Source: Dactylorhiza incarnata (lineage: Eukaryota > Streptophyta > Magnoliopsida > Asparagales > Orchidaceae). From it: a stretch of DNA of 64,000 bases. Where the stretch lies: positions 4,340,001 to 4,404,000 of the forward strand of contig JAWHQI010000166.1 of assembly GCA_033032865.1 (NCBI GenBank). Reading direction: 5' to 3'. Positions 1 to 9,849 of this stretch are shown piece after piece; position 1 is the stretch's first letter; the number at the start of each line of letters is the position of its first letter. Both the position numbers and the translations under genes were made by a program. The notes beneath the pieces were generated by a model. That model saw only the letters and a list, made by a program, of their open reading frames with translations, was not told where the DNA came from and searched no databases.

Positions 1-824
1 CAGTTTCGCCCTTTTTCGCCGCTCAATCGCCGCCCACCTTCGAGAGGAGCTCCGGCTGCCATTCTCTTGCAAATCTCAAGCCGGAGCATCCTCTAGGCCT
101 CCTCCATTGTTCGTGCACCTCCAAAGCTCCATTGTTAGGGATTCAGTGTTGTACTTGTGAAGTTCTCTGGTGAGATCGTGGCCAAAGAAGATTGACAGAG
201 AAGACGGGTGTAATAGAAGAAGGTGACAGCTCTTCCGGACCCCGGACGGCAGTTGGAGCCCGAGCTCGGACAAGGATTGACAACCCTAGATTTCGACCGT
301 GAACCTCCGATGAGTCTCCGTGCTTTGGTTGTAATTTAAACCTCCTTTACATTGTAGTGTGCTATTCCTTAATTATTTGGGTGTATGAACAATGTTTGCT
401 AAACCTTGTTTTATCATTTACTATTTCATGTCTATGTGAAATTATTATGTGTGGTTTATGCAAGTGAGGAGCGCCCCATTCCATCCTCCATCCCGCTGTC
501 ATGTTCGTGTGCCGCACTAGCAATTGCTAGTGGCATGCTTGTCGACGAGGTGCTTGCGACCCTCATTCCGTAAGACTACTCTTCCATCCGCCAAGCTAAG
601 CTGTGCTAACAGCCCGTGTAATCCACCCCGTTCACGTTTCACCCGACCTAAAGGGCTTCGATCTCAAGTCCTTCTTCAATTGTTAACTCCACCTTACTGT
701 GTTCCTTCGAGATCGATACTCGAGGATTTGCTCCTCGTTTTATATTACTTGAACGATTGGTACACTGTCGTTTCGTATTGCAGTCTAGCTACCGCCTATA
801 GCGGTGTGCGAGATTTGCGCAACA
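1..824 (+). repeat. 5' LTR of the Athila-like element, truncated by window edge
   Basis: The last 200 bases align with the end of the 3' LTR (about 4540-4737). The stretch 470-620 aligns with the reverse complement of about 57240-57400 in the solo LTR. It ends in CA at 824, six bases before the primer site. No coding content. Confidence 0.8.
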
Positions 825-830
825 AGTTTT

Positions 831-847
831 TGGCGCTGTTGCCGGGG
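831..847 (+). other. Primer binding site, tRNA-Asp type
   Basis: TGGCGCTGTTGCCGGGG lies six bases after the LTR end. It differs by one base from the complement of the plant tRNA-Asp 3' end that primes many Ty3/gypsy elements. Confidence 0.85.
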
Positions 848-1075
848 AACACAGACGTGTGAGTTTTCCTGAGAGGGAGAGCCGAGAGATAGTAGTTCTT
901 CCAGTGTGTATAACCGTTTTTTATTTTTATTTGCTTTTTAATTATATTGTTTGTTGTTATTTCTTTCTCTCCTGTTTTAAGTTTTAGGCAAGTTTAATCC
1001 AAGTAGTTTTATTAGTTTGTGTAGATTTCCTTGCAAAGAATTTCAGTTTCATTATATTTGCTTTTATTGTTGAAA

Positions 1076-1927
1076 ATGTCTTCATGGGATATTTCTCCTA
1101 GCACTTACGACAAGATGGTCTATTATATAGACCAGATGAAGGAGTTAAATGCTGGGCAGTGTAGGAACTTTGTTTGCTTGTTGTGTCGAGGAGAGGGTCA
1201 TGAATTGAAGGACTGTCCTAGTCTTTTCAATCCTGACCATTGCTCCTTCACTCATGACAACATTGTCCCTATCACTCATTCTTTACCCATGGAGGCATTA
1301 GCGGATCTTTTTGCGGAGGAACCAAATCTTTTTGTTCCTCCAGTTTCTTTGCAAGATTTTTCTACACACATTCTTTATGATTCTATCGAAGTAAAGGAGC
1401 GGGGTGATGCTTCTGACTCAGAGGGTGCTCCAAAGTGGGATGAGGAGTTCGTTTTCCCCAAAGGGGAGAATGAATACTTTGATCACGATGATGCACCTTG
1501 GTGGGATGAGGACGATAATCTCTCTGATGAGGAGGTTTGCACTTCCTCATGGGACGAGGAGGTACAACTCACCACCAAGGCCCTTGAGTTCTTGGGTACC
1601 CCTCGCTATGATACTTATGATGATGATAGCGATCTATCCTTGGATCTCGCTAGGAGTGAGACCGGGACCACTCCCCCGATTTTTTATTATTTAAGTCATT
1701 CCTCTCTTTTATTTCTTGAACCCCCTTCTTCATCTGAGCCTGTGCAGGTTGAATCTTCACAGGTACTTCAGGAGGACTTGGAGCATTTTGCTCAAGTCAA
1801 TGAGGAGCGTAACCTCATATGTGAGGAGGTTGACCCCTCCTCCATAGTGGAAACCTCACTCATTACCTTTTCCTCCTGCCACCTCCATGAAGACGACACC
1901 TTGCGGGGCAAGGATAGTTTTGGTTAG
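1076..1927 (+). CDS. Orphan zinc-knuckle protein of the Athila-like element
   Basis: 283 codons. The ATG at 1076 is chosen because the following MSSWDIS start fits an element leader; an in-frame ATG at 1031 also exists. A single CCHC zinc knuckle of the spacing CX2CX4HX4C (CLLCRGEGHELKDC) lies near residues 33-46. After it the protein is strongly acidic with repeated WDEE/WDED motifs (roughly residues 120-175) and a serine-rich C-terminal half. I see no capsid-type helices like those of ordinary plant gag, no protease DSG/DTG and no RT motif. It is the only intact frame of the element, so it may be a reduced gag-like RNA-binding protein that helps packaging by a partner; that role is inferred. 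The frame is undamaged, which suggests recent activity or constraint. Confidence 0.6.
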   Translation: MSSWDISPSTYDKMVYYIDQMKELNAGQCRNFVCLLCRGEGHELKDCPSLFNPDHCSFTHDNIVPITHSLPMEALADLFAEEPNLFVPPVSLQDFSTHILYDSIEVKERGDASDSEGAPKWDEEFVFPKGENEYFDHDDAPWWDEDDNLSDEEVCTSSWDEEVQLTTKALEFLGTPRYDTYDDDSDLSLDLARSETGTTPPIFYYLSHSSLLFLEPPSSSEPVQVESSQVLQEDLEHFAQVNEERNLICEEVDPSSIVETSLITFSSCHLHEDDTLRGKDSFG

Positions 1928-3860
1928 AATAGTGAGGAGGACTCCTCTTCCTCTTCTTACTTTCTTTTCCCTCTACCTGTGATGGGCAGGTTTTATCTAT
2001 ATTCGGGTAGAGGCGTGACTGTTCTATCGCCATATCGGTACCCGCTACCGACACGCATATTAGAACAGTTACCTGTGCACTTTTCTTTTCATAGACCCAT
2101 TAGCTAGAACTGTTTAAATTTGAATAAGTCGTGTTGGGAAGACAATAACCCCAGTAGTTATCTTACTTTTCCTGCAATTCTTATTTCATCTTGTTTAGTT
2201 TAGTTAGCTGTATTTCATTTTTATGTTTGTATATTGTCTTTTGTTTTTGCGGAGCTCACCCCTGCAGGTATTCTTCTGGATGGAGGATACTGCAGCTTTG
2301 TCTTGGTTTACACGCCAATCTTCTGGTATGCTCACTTGCTGAGCATTGGGTACTTTCTTCCCCTAGCACTCATTTAAATTTCATGTTGATATTTTATGCT
2401 GGTTTGTTTAGTTTAAGTCTGGGGGAGAGATATTTATTGTACCCACTACACGTGCACATCTCAGTGCATGCTAGAAGTATTTTATTTCAGTTATTTTATT
2501 TGTTCATCTTCATCACACGCCACTACACCCACTTGAGCGCGCACTCACTTGTGTGTGTGTTTCCGTTCACGCTTATCTTGGTTTGGAATGTGAAATAGGA
2601 TGTTAGCTTAGGAATTGCAAATCGGAGTGCGCTGTTGACTATTGTAGTGCTCTAGTCGCATCCGCTTGCTCCAGTAGAAATTTGAGTAAAATTAGATTAT
2701 TTCTATGCATTTAATTTACGATTCGTGTTTTTGCGTAGTTTTAGATTTATTATACTCAATTGGTGAATGTGAATGAAATTGGCGGTAGCACGGTGTTGTG
2801 TGTAGGCAAGCGCTAGTTGTGTGTTGCTCGAGTCGGAAGGAAGGTTTACCTTTCTCGTGGGCTAAGAACTTGCCCCAAGCGACTCTTGAAGCATGGGCGA
2901 GAGCAACTCATATTGTTAAACATGATGTAGGCCATTTTTTGGATAGTTTGAGCCTTGTTTTCCATGACCGATGCGTTTACCTTTGCAAGCCAAGTTTGTG
3001 CCTACCCTTCCTTTGTTTCAGCTCTTCTTTCAATCACCAAAGCCTGAAACTTATCATATTATCGCAACCAAGTAGCGAGTTAACTGAAATCATATTTCTT
3101 GATTTGGTGTGATGTTTGGAACCTTTGTGATGTGAAAGAAAAAGTGTATTGTGTGCTGAACACATTATTGTAAACCAACCGGGGGATAAAAGAAAAAGAA
3201 AAAAAATGAAGTTAAAAGAAAGATCTGAAAAGAATTGGAATGAAAAGAAATCCCTTTGAGCGTAATAAAAAATTCAGTTGGTATTTGTTGGAGTAGGCTG
3301 TGTGCACACCCAATTTTCAAGCTAAGTCTGGGGGTGTGTCGCACTAGCATCGTTCTTGGTCTTGTTTTGGTACAGCGATATATTTTGACTCAATTGGGTT
3401 GCGTAGCCGTCTCGTTTATCATTGAATATCATATCGTAACCTAAGCCTCATTATAACCTGAAAGCCCTATTGATTTAACTTGTGAGTTTGCTAGCGTCGT
3501 GGAGAGAGTGTAACCGGGCAAGCTTATGGCTCTCGCCGTTGATGGATTTCAGCGGAGTTATCCCTGAATTCCGGTCTTTTGCAACACCCTCCTGAGTGAC
3601 TTGCTTACTTTCACATCGGGCGCACGGCCGCACAAATTCTTCATGATTCATCATCTGAGTATAACTAAATTTCTACTTACGCCTTAATACTTTTGTAAAT
3701 TAGTTAGCATAGCTAGAATCTCCTTTTATTGAATTTCTATTTGCATGAGTATGCCACTTCGCACCGTACTCCTATTTTGCAATTCTCTTCAATAACTACC
3801 ATTTTCATACTCCGCCAGATTTGTTTGCTCAGGACGCGCAAACAGGTAAGTCTGGGGGTG
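1928..3860 (+). other. Non-coding interior of the Athila-like element with three repeated polypurine motifs
   Basis: No convincing reading frame. The motif TAAGTCTGGGGG occurs at 2414, 3323 and 3847. The last one abuts the 3' LTR and is the functional polypurine tract; the other two are internal copies. Confidence 0.7.
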
Positions 3861-4737
3861 TGATGAGTCCAAATTATATACACATTTATGGACTCATCTG
3901 GGCCGATTTTCTAGTCAAAGCACTACACATTAGACTTATTATCGTTCATATTTGATCGTTATCTGTTATTCCTTGCGAATTGCGCTTGTTGGCCTGTTTG
4001 TGGTGTGCAATTGCGCGCTTTTTTGTTGGGGGCAAGCACAATGTGCTCCCCATTCTTTTTATGCTTTTATACTTGTGCTGGAGGTGTGTTTCCAGCGTTT
4101 CGGTGTGTTGTGCAGGTGGGCAGATCGTCCATATTACCCAGAATTCATCATGTATGAATCGCACGGTCGTGCGTTTTCTTGACGCACGGTCGTGCGTTTT
4201 CTTGACGCGCGGTCGACTGCGATCGTGCGTTATGATCGGCTGGTCAATATGGTGATCTGCCCCGCTCGTGCATTTTCTTCGCGCACGGTTGGCCTCAACC
4301 GTGCGCGAACAAAACGCACGACCTCCTGTTGTTTGCCGGAATTCGAGGTTTCTGAATTTGCTCATGCATTTTTACCCACGGTAGGCTTCGACCGTGCGTG
4401 CTCATGCATTGTTTGCCCTTGTGAAGTAGTGCGTTCAAGGCCTACGTAGTTTTCCATCCCGCCTGGCGAAGCATTGCATAGCGGCATTGCATAGGATTAG
4501 TTGTAGTTGTTTTCCTTTATTTTCCATAATCCATACCAAATCTCCCGCATTCCATCCGACTTAAGGACTTCGATCTCAAGTCCTTCCTCAAAAGTAAACT
4601 CCACCTTACTGTGTTCCTTCGAGATTCGATACTCGGGTATTTGCTCCTCGTTTTATATTACTTGAACGATCGGTACACTGCCGTTTCGTGTCGCAGTCTT
4701 GCTACCACCTATAGCGGTGTGCTAGATTTGCACATCA
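3861..4737 (+). repeat. 3' LTR of the Athila-like element
   Basis: Begins TGATGAGTCC directly after the polypurine tract and ends TCA at 4737. It carries dyads of the GCACGGTCGTGC type around 4161-4195. The first 40 bases contain the inverted repeat TGATGAGTCC ... GGACTCATC. Confidence 0.8.
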
Positions 4738-5403
4738 GCTGCTTGTGACTTCAACATGTGCTTTACCTTTGTTATGGATGGATGGGAGGGATCAGCACAC
4801 GATAGTCGCATTTTTAATTTTGTAATCAGTAATCCCATACACAACTTTCCACATCCACCTCGAGGTAACTAGTGCAAGCGATGTGTTTCAATTCAGATAT
4901 AAATAAATAAATTGTCCAATATATAATTTTTGTGCAGGGAAATATTATGTAGTCGACGCTGGTTATCCACTACAACGTAGATATTTATTACCTTATTTAG
5001 AAACTCGATATCATCTGCCAGATTTTGCACGGGATAATCGTCCGATCGAAGTACAAAAGGAGATCTTCAATCAAGCGCACTCATCACTGCAAAGTGTGAT
5101 AGAACGAGCTTTCGGTGTATGAAAAAAATGGGCAATACTGAGAGACATGCATCCATATAGTTTCCCAAAACAGACTGATATTGTGTTGGTGACAATGGCA
5201 GTGCATAATTATATTCGGAGACATCCTTCACGTGCAGATCATGATTTCAGTGAATTCGATGATGATGATAATTATGTCCACCAAGAGCAAAATGACATAC
5301 AAGGACATCTGGATACATGCGTTGATACAGATGGAGGTGTAAATGAGATGATTATGATGCGTGATTCGATCGCACAGCAGTTGCATGATGCTAGAAGGTA
5401 ATT
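4738..5403 (+). pseudogene. PIF/Harbinger transposase, 3' part
   Basis: The reading frame starts abruptly at the LTR edge (CDFNMCFTFV, then GWEGSAHDSRIF). It passes through a predicted intron (4865-4937, GT...AG) and resumes at KYYVVDAGYP, which holds the second catalytic Asp of this DDE family. It continues through SSLQSVIERAFGV, with the catalytic Glu. It then hits a TGA (expected Leu codon), followed by a recognisable tail including LVTMAVHNYIRRH. The tail ends at AG|GTAATT, another likely splice donor. The first catalytic Asp lies in the missing upstream part, which would be on the far side of the Athila-like element, outside the window. Dead copy: split by an LTR element and with an in-frame stop. 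Confidence 0.85.
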
Positions 5404-5784
5404 TTCATTACAAATAGTTTATAATTTTGACGGAGATTGATGAATCTAAACTAATTACATATTCACTTTTGTAGGTGATACTTACGCGCGGGATTCGCAA
5501 GCAGTCGACCTGCCACCGATGAATAGTTTGTTATTTTATATCGTACAACTTCAAAAACTTTGATATTTTATTTTATTTCGTACTCTGGTTGTAGTTTGGT
5601 ATTTAAAAAAAATTAATATTTCACAAAACTCCGTTTTTAACAAACGGTATTTTCTGCACTGCTTTTCGAACAACTCTGTAAACTCCATTTTACACAAACA
5701 GTTTTTTCCTGCAAACTCCATTTTTCAGAAACAACTGCTTTTCCAACATCTATCTCTGATCAGCAGCTTTTCATCAGCAACAGC

Positions 5785-5803
5785 CGAAACAAACGGAGCC
5801 TAA
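5785..5803 (+). repeat. Right terminal repeat of the Harbinger element and TAA target duplication
   Basis: GAAACAAACGGAGCC ends at 5800 and is followed by TAA. The inverse (GGCTCCGTTTGTTTC) is a typical plant PIF/Harbinger end, and the family duplicates TTA/TAA. Gypsy-1 RT coding sequence resumes immediately to the right. The 5404-5784 stretch is the 3' untranslated part of the transposon. Confidence 0.8.
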
Positions 5804-6807
5804 ACTTCCTTGGCATTCTTTGGCGACTCCAGCTCCAAGATGGCCTTGATTTTATTTGGGTTAGCTCGACCCAGGCCGGGGTGAGCAGATGGCCAAGGAA
5901 CTTCCCCTACTAATGCCAAATACGCATTTGGAGGGGTTGGGCCTCATTTTAAACCTCCTGAGCATTGCGAAAGTCTTTGCCAAGTCTAGTAAGTGGGATT
6001 CCACGTCCTTGCTCTTTACCATGAAATCATCCACGTACACTTCCAAGTTCCCCCCCTTCTGCTCCCCGAAGACTCGGTCCATCATCCTTTGGTAGGTAGC
6101 TCCCACATTTCTCAACCTAAAGGGCATCATCTTGTAGTAATAACACTCATCATCTGTGATGAAGGAGACATCCTTAACATCCAGTGGAAGCATTCAGATC
6201 TGATGGTAACCAGAGAAGGTATCTAAAAACTCATTACAGGGAAACCGACAGCTGAATCTACCAACACGTTGATTCGAGGCAAAGGGTAACAATCTTTAGG
6301 ACATGCTTTATTTAAAAGGGAAAAGTCGATACACATCCTCCACTTCCCTCCACTCTTCTTCACCATTACAATGTTAGAGCCCCAACCTGGATACTAGATA
6401 TCCTATATGAAGCCTGCCTCAAGCAGCTTCTCTACCCCCTCTCTAATTCGCCCAACAAGGGTGGTTGATACTGCTCTCTTCCTCTGGCAGATAGGGCGGA
6501 CTCCTGGATCGAGGTTGAGAAGGTGACACGCTATGTCTGCATCAATGCCCAGCATCTCCGCAGTGCTCCGGGCGAGGATGTCCACATTTTGCATAATGCA
6601 CCTCCAGACCTCCTCCTGATCCTCCCTGCTCAGCCCCTCGCTGATTCGCACTTCCTCCATCTTTCCTCCGCCGTTGATGACTGCCTTCATCTCCTCCTCT
6701 TTTGCCACCTCCAGCCTGGCTAGGCTCTCTATCACCTTATCCACCTCCTCTGATTCCTCCTTCCAAGAAATGGTGTTAACCGACGTGACATAGTACTGAC
6801 GAGCCAT
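5804..6807 (-). pseudogene. Gypsy-1 reverse transcriptase (truncated)
   Basis: The upstream part (6807-6403) ends in GVEKLLEAGFI, the standard linker into Ty3/gypsy RT. The core follows in another frame: KKSGGKWRMC, CYYYKMMPFRLRN, GATYQRMMDRVF and the catalytic EVYVDDFMVKSK box (around 6030). Downstream residues GKFLGHLL and LESPKNAKEV are recognisable across a frameshift. The coding region stops at the Harbinger duplication at 5801-5803, in the middle of the post-palm region, so RNase H and integrase are missing here. Stops and shifts around 6195-6400 break the palm domain. It cannot make active RT. Confidence 0.85.
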
Positions 6808-6840
6808 CTTGGGGTCTCCCTGGACCCGGATTTGCAGTCC

Positions 6841-7296
6841 TTATATGCTACATTTCAAGCATTGATGGTAGGAGGAGGGCACACATTTGAAGGTGTTGAT
6901 GAGGGGACGCCCAAAGATTGCACTGTAGCTATTTGGTGAATCCACGATGATGAACTGACAATTCTTCGATGTTCCCCCTAAGGTGACCAGGAGCTCGACT
7001 CCTCCCTCAATTTCCTTTCTCTTCCCCAAATAATCAAAGAGCGGTCTGTCTGACGCGACCACCCTTCTTGCTTCTACCTTCATTTCATCAAAGGACTTCT
7101 TGAGGACCACGTTCACCGAACTCCCGTTATCTACCAGGATTCGGGAGACAGTGAAATTCTCAACCGCGACCTCGATCATAAGCGCATCGCAGAAGCGTTC
7201 TTCTTGCGCCGACATATCCCTTGATGAGAACGTGATCTTCTCTCCGGGGGGGCGGGGTTCGAGAGGTTGCAGCGATGCTTTGTCGGTAGATGGCAT
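6841..7296 (-). pseudogene. Gypsy-1 retropepsin-like protease region
   Basis: About 151 codons, open. The active-site stretch is ILVDNGSSVNVV near residues 53-64; DNG in place of the textbook DTG is common in plant Ty3/gypsy proteases. A flap-like segment with hydrophobic strands follows (FIIVDSPNSYSAIFGRPLI). It sits between gag and RT as in other gypsy elements. The frame is open but both flanks are broken. Confidence 0.8.
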
Positions 7297-7496
7297 GGAG
7301 GCTCCCCTTGCGGGTGGCCTCGATCCCTACCCCTCCATGAATCACCTTGATCATGCCCAGTGCCCCCGAGTCTACCCTATCCTCGCACCTATCTTCCTCT
7401 TCTCTTCCTTCCTCTCTTCCTTCTCTTCCATCTCCTAGCAACAGCTGCACTCCCCCTGCAAGGGTGCTTCTTCCTTCCCTGACTTCCAAGAATTCA

Positions 7497-8796
7497 GGAC
7501 AGGTGGCCGTCGCGTGACCTGCCACCTAATGGAAATCGCAGAAAGGCAACTCCTTCCTATCCCTTCCCACTCCACATCCACTGGCACCAACAGGGTTCCT
7601 TCTCCCTCTCCTTCCTTGGCTGACTACCATGGCGTGCTGGGGCTGGGGCTGAGGATGAGGTTGCACCGTCTCGGGCCTGGCGGTCATCCCCGAGGGTTGA
7701 AATGCCCTTGCCCCCCTTGGAAATTTCCCCCTCCCTGAAAGTAGCCTCTTCCTTGGCCCTATAGGGGGGTCCTCCTGCCGGTCTCCATACCGATCGGTTG
7801 GTCGGTGGTTGGAACCTCCATCCCGGTTCCTGCACCACGGGAGGTCCTTAGAAACCTTGCCTCCTTGGTTCCTCCCTCTTCTTTGGCTCTGACTGTTGAG
7901 CCTCTCCCGACTTCCCCTTGCCTTCTATCCATTTAGCCATTCTGGCCACCAACTCCTGGTTCTTCGCCTCGCACTCGATTTCCTGTACTGCTCTTTCCAT
8001 CAACTCCTCGAAAGACAGAGGAGGGTCCTGGGCCAAGCCTATTCGAAACAACCCTTGTAGCAACCCGATGGTAAGCGCAAGCTGTAAGGTATGCGTGTGC
8101 ACCTCATTGACGAGAATCTTCCTGGAATCGATCCACATAACTTCGCAGGGACTCCTTCGCCCCTTGTTTGATCTCAAAAAGGTCCTCCGCCCTTTTCGTC
8201 CTCTTCTTGGACGTAGAGAACCTTATTAGCAGAAAACTCTGCCTCAAATCTTTGAAGTTATAGATAGACCCCGATGGGAGCTGATGAAACCAGTCCCTCG
8301 CCTTTTCTCCGAAAGTGATGGTGAACAGCCTGCACTTAAAGGCGTCGGACATTTGCCTGATGGACATGGTGTCATCGAACCACTGGAGGTGTTGGAGGGG
8401 GTTATCCTTCCCAATGTAGTAGGACATTGCTGGCTCCTGAACCCTTCCGGGACTAGAGAAAATAGGATTAGCTCGCAAAAAGAGCTCCCCTTCCTATCTG
8501 GCGAGTCGACAACACTCGCCTGGCCTCCTCGCTAGGATGTTGAGCACTCGTCGAGCTAGGGAACAACACCCGCACATGGAGGGCCCGATCCTTCTCTACC
8601 TGCACTTCTTTGCCAAGTCGCCCAACTAGCACCGCCTCGCCCAGAGTAGGCGAGGTGAGTATGAGCACCGCTGGGGTTGAGCACTCGCCCGAGGGGGTGA
8701 GTGTGAAGCATAGGGTCTCCAGGATGGACTTCTTGAACTAGTCGAAGTCACTCTTCTTTACATAGTCATCGGGAGGGGGTGAACTCCCCAGGTCTT
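7497..8796 (-). pseudogene. Gypsy-1 gag remnant
   Basis: The retrotransposon gag core is visible at 8478-8104 (HLQWFDD, GEKARDWFHQLPSGSI, LRSYVDRFQE) and continues in another frame at 8177-7848 (PLSFEELMERAVQEIE). A zinc-finger-like stretch CDFH ... GHATATC lies at about 7550-7500 with an in-frame stop. The N-terminal part (8668-8480) is degenerate. Several frameshifts and stops. Copia-A is inserted just upstream, at 8797. The same gag family occurs in gypsy-2, which helped align the pieces. Confidence 0.8.
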
Positions 8797-9849
8797 TGTG
8801 AAATTTTCCGTAGATCTAAGAGTGAGCAGGAATCGTACAACTTAAAGTTATAGACAACAACCAGAAGCACATGAAACAAGGCAATCTTTATTGGTAATAG
8901 CAGAAATCTTCATTACAGAGCGAGGTATACATGGTGAGACATAATTTCGCCAGTACACGAAACCAAAAAAGAAATACAAGCTGAAGAAAGATAACAGGCG
9001 ATCTGAAATCTGAGACCGCCAGACCGCGCGACCTAGGTGTTCGTGCGACTAGAAAAGGAGACCGCGCGAACAGGCTGTCGGCGACTTGAACAACACCACT
9101 AAAGCTCTGCGACCTCCCGAACTCCACTGATTCTCCCGAACTCCAGCAACCCGCGCTGCAAGCCGCAAGACTGCCTGGACACATTAGAAGAAGAGGTGAC
9201 CGCTGCTGTCCGCACAATCTGCAGAAGCTGCACAAGGAAAGTTCAATCAGCAAACTGCACGGTCACAAAAAAGAGACTGCAAGAACAATGCGCGAGATCA
9301 GCTTACACTTGGTGCAATGATTTTGCTGCTACAGTGACTCCTATTTATAGGCGTGGGACCAGATCCAGTCACCACCCTATGAGATAGAGTCACCACCCTG
9401 ACAGCGCGACCTAAGATCGGTCAACCTGCGCGGTCAGCAGAAGATCACTCTGCACTTAGTGAGCTCGTCAACTTCTATCCTGACCAGGAGATCGCCATTC
9501 CTCCAAGAAGCCGTGCGATCATGACATCTTGCATGGTCATGACACCCACCACCAGTGTTCGCATATACGAGACCTCCTCCAGATACCGCGAACACAAAGA
9601 GGAAACCTCGCGACCAAGAGAACCTTAGTCCGCGCGCACCATCAAGAACCCGGACAGTCACCAGACTGGACTGCCGGATACCAGAACACAACCCTGTGCG
9701 GTCATAGCTTAACCCGCACAGTACTAAAGACCAGTTCTCCACGCGGTCACACGAACCAGACCGCGCGGCCTCACCTTACTGAAATCAGCTCACCACGCGG
9801 TCACACAAACCAGACCGCGCGGCCTCACCTCGGCAACCTTGGACAGAAG
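8797..9849 (-). repeat. Copia-A 3' LTR, main part
   Basis: Aligns closely with 24886-25938. A minus-strand TATA box (CTATAAATAG) lies at 9341-9350, and GACCGCGCGGTC-type dyads lie on its upstream side. It is cut at 9849 by copia-B and resumes at 20897. Open frames inside it are LTR sequence, not genes. Confidence 0.93.

Larger units (their letters stand above)
1..4737 (+). mobile_element. Athila-like non-autonomous LTR retrotransposon (5' end outside window)
   Basis: Seen: a 5' LTR fragment (1-824), a tRNA-Asp-type primer site, one zinc-knuckle reading frame (1076-1927), a long AT-rich non-coding stretch, a polypurine tract and a 3' LTR (3861-4737). No protease, RT, RNase H or integrase is visible, so the element must depend on enzymes from a partner. 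The two LTRs match over their last 200 bases or so. The 3' LTR is only 877 bp, against about 1.6 kb for a related LTR at 56821-58428, so it has lost its middle. The element ends inside a Harbinger transposase coding sequence that resumes at 4738, so it inserted there. Lineage is inferred from the primer site and the repeated polypurine motif. Confidence 0.8.

Noticed and set aside
524..862. 112-codon frame in the first LTR
   Set aside because: Lies wholly in the LTR and primer-site region; not conserved in the other LTR copies.
5993..8535. Plus-strand frames between 5.9 and 8.5 kb
   Set aside because: Shadows of the minus-strand gypsy-1 gag, protease and RT.
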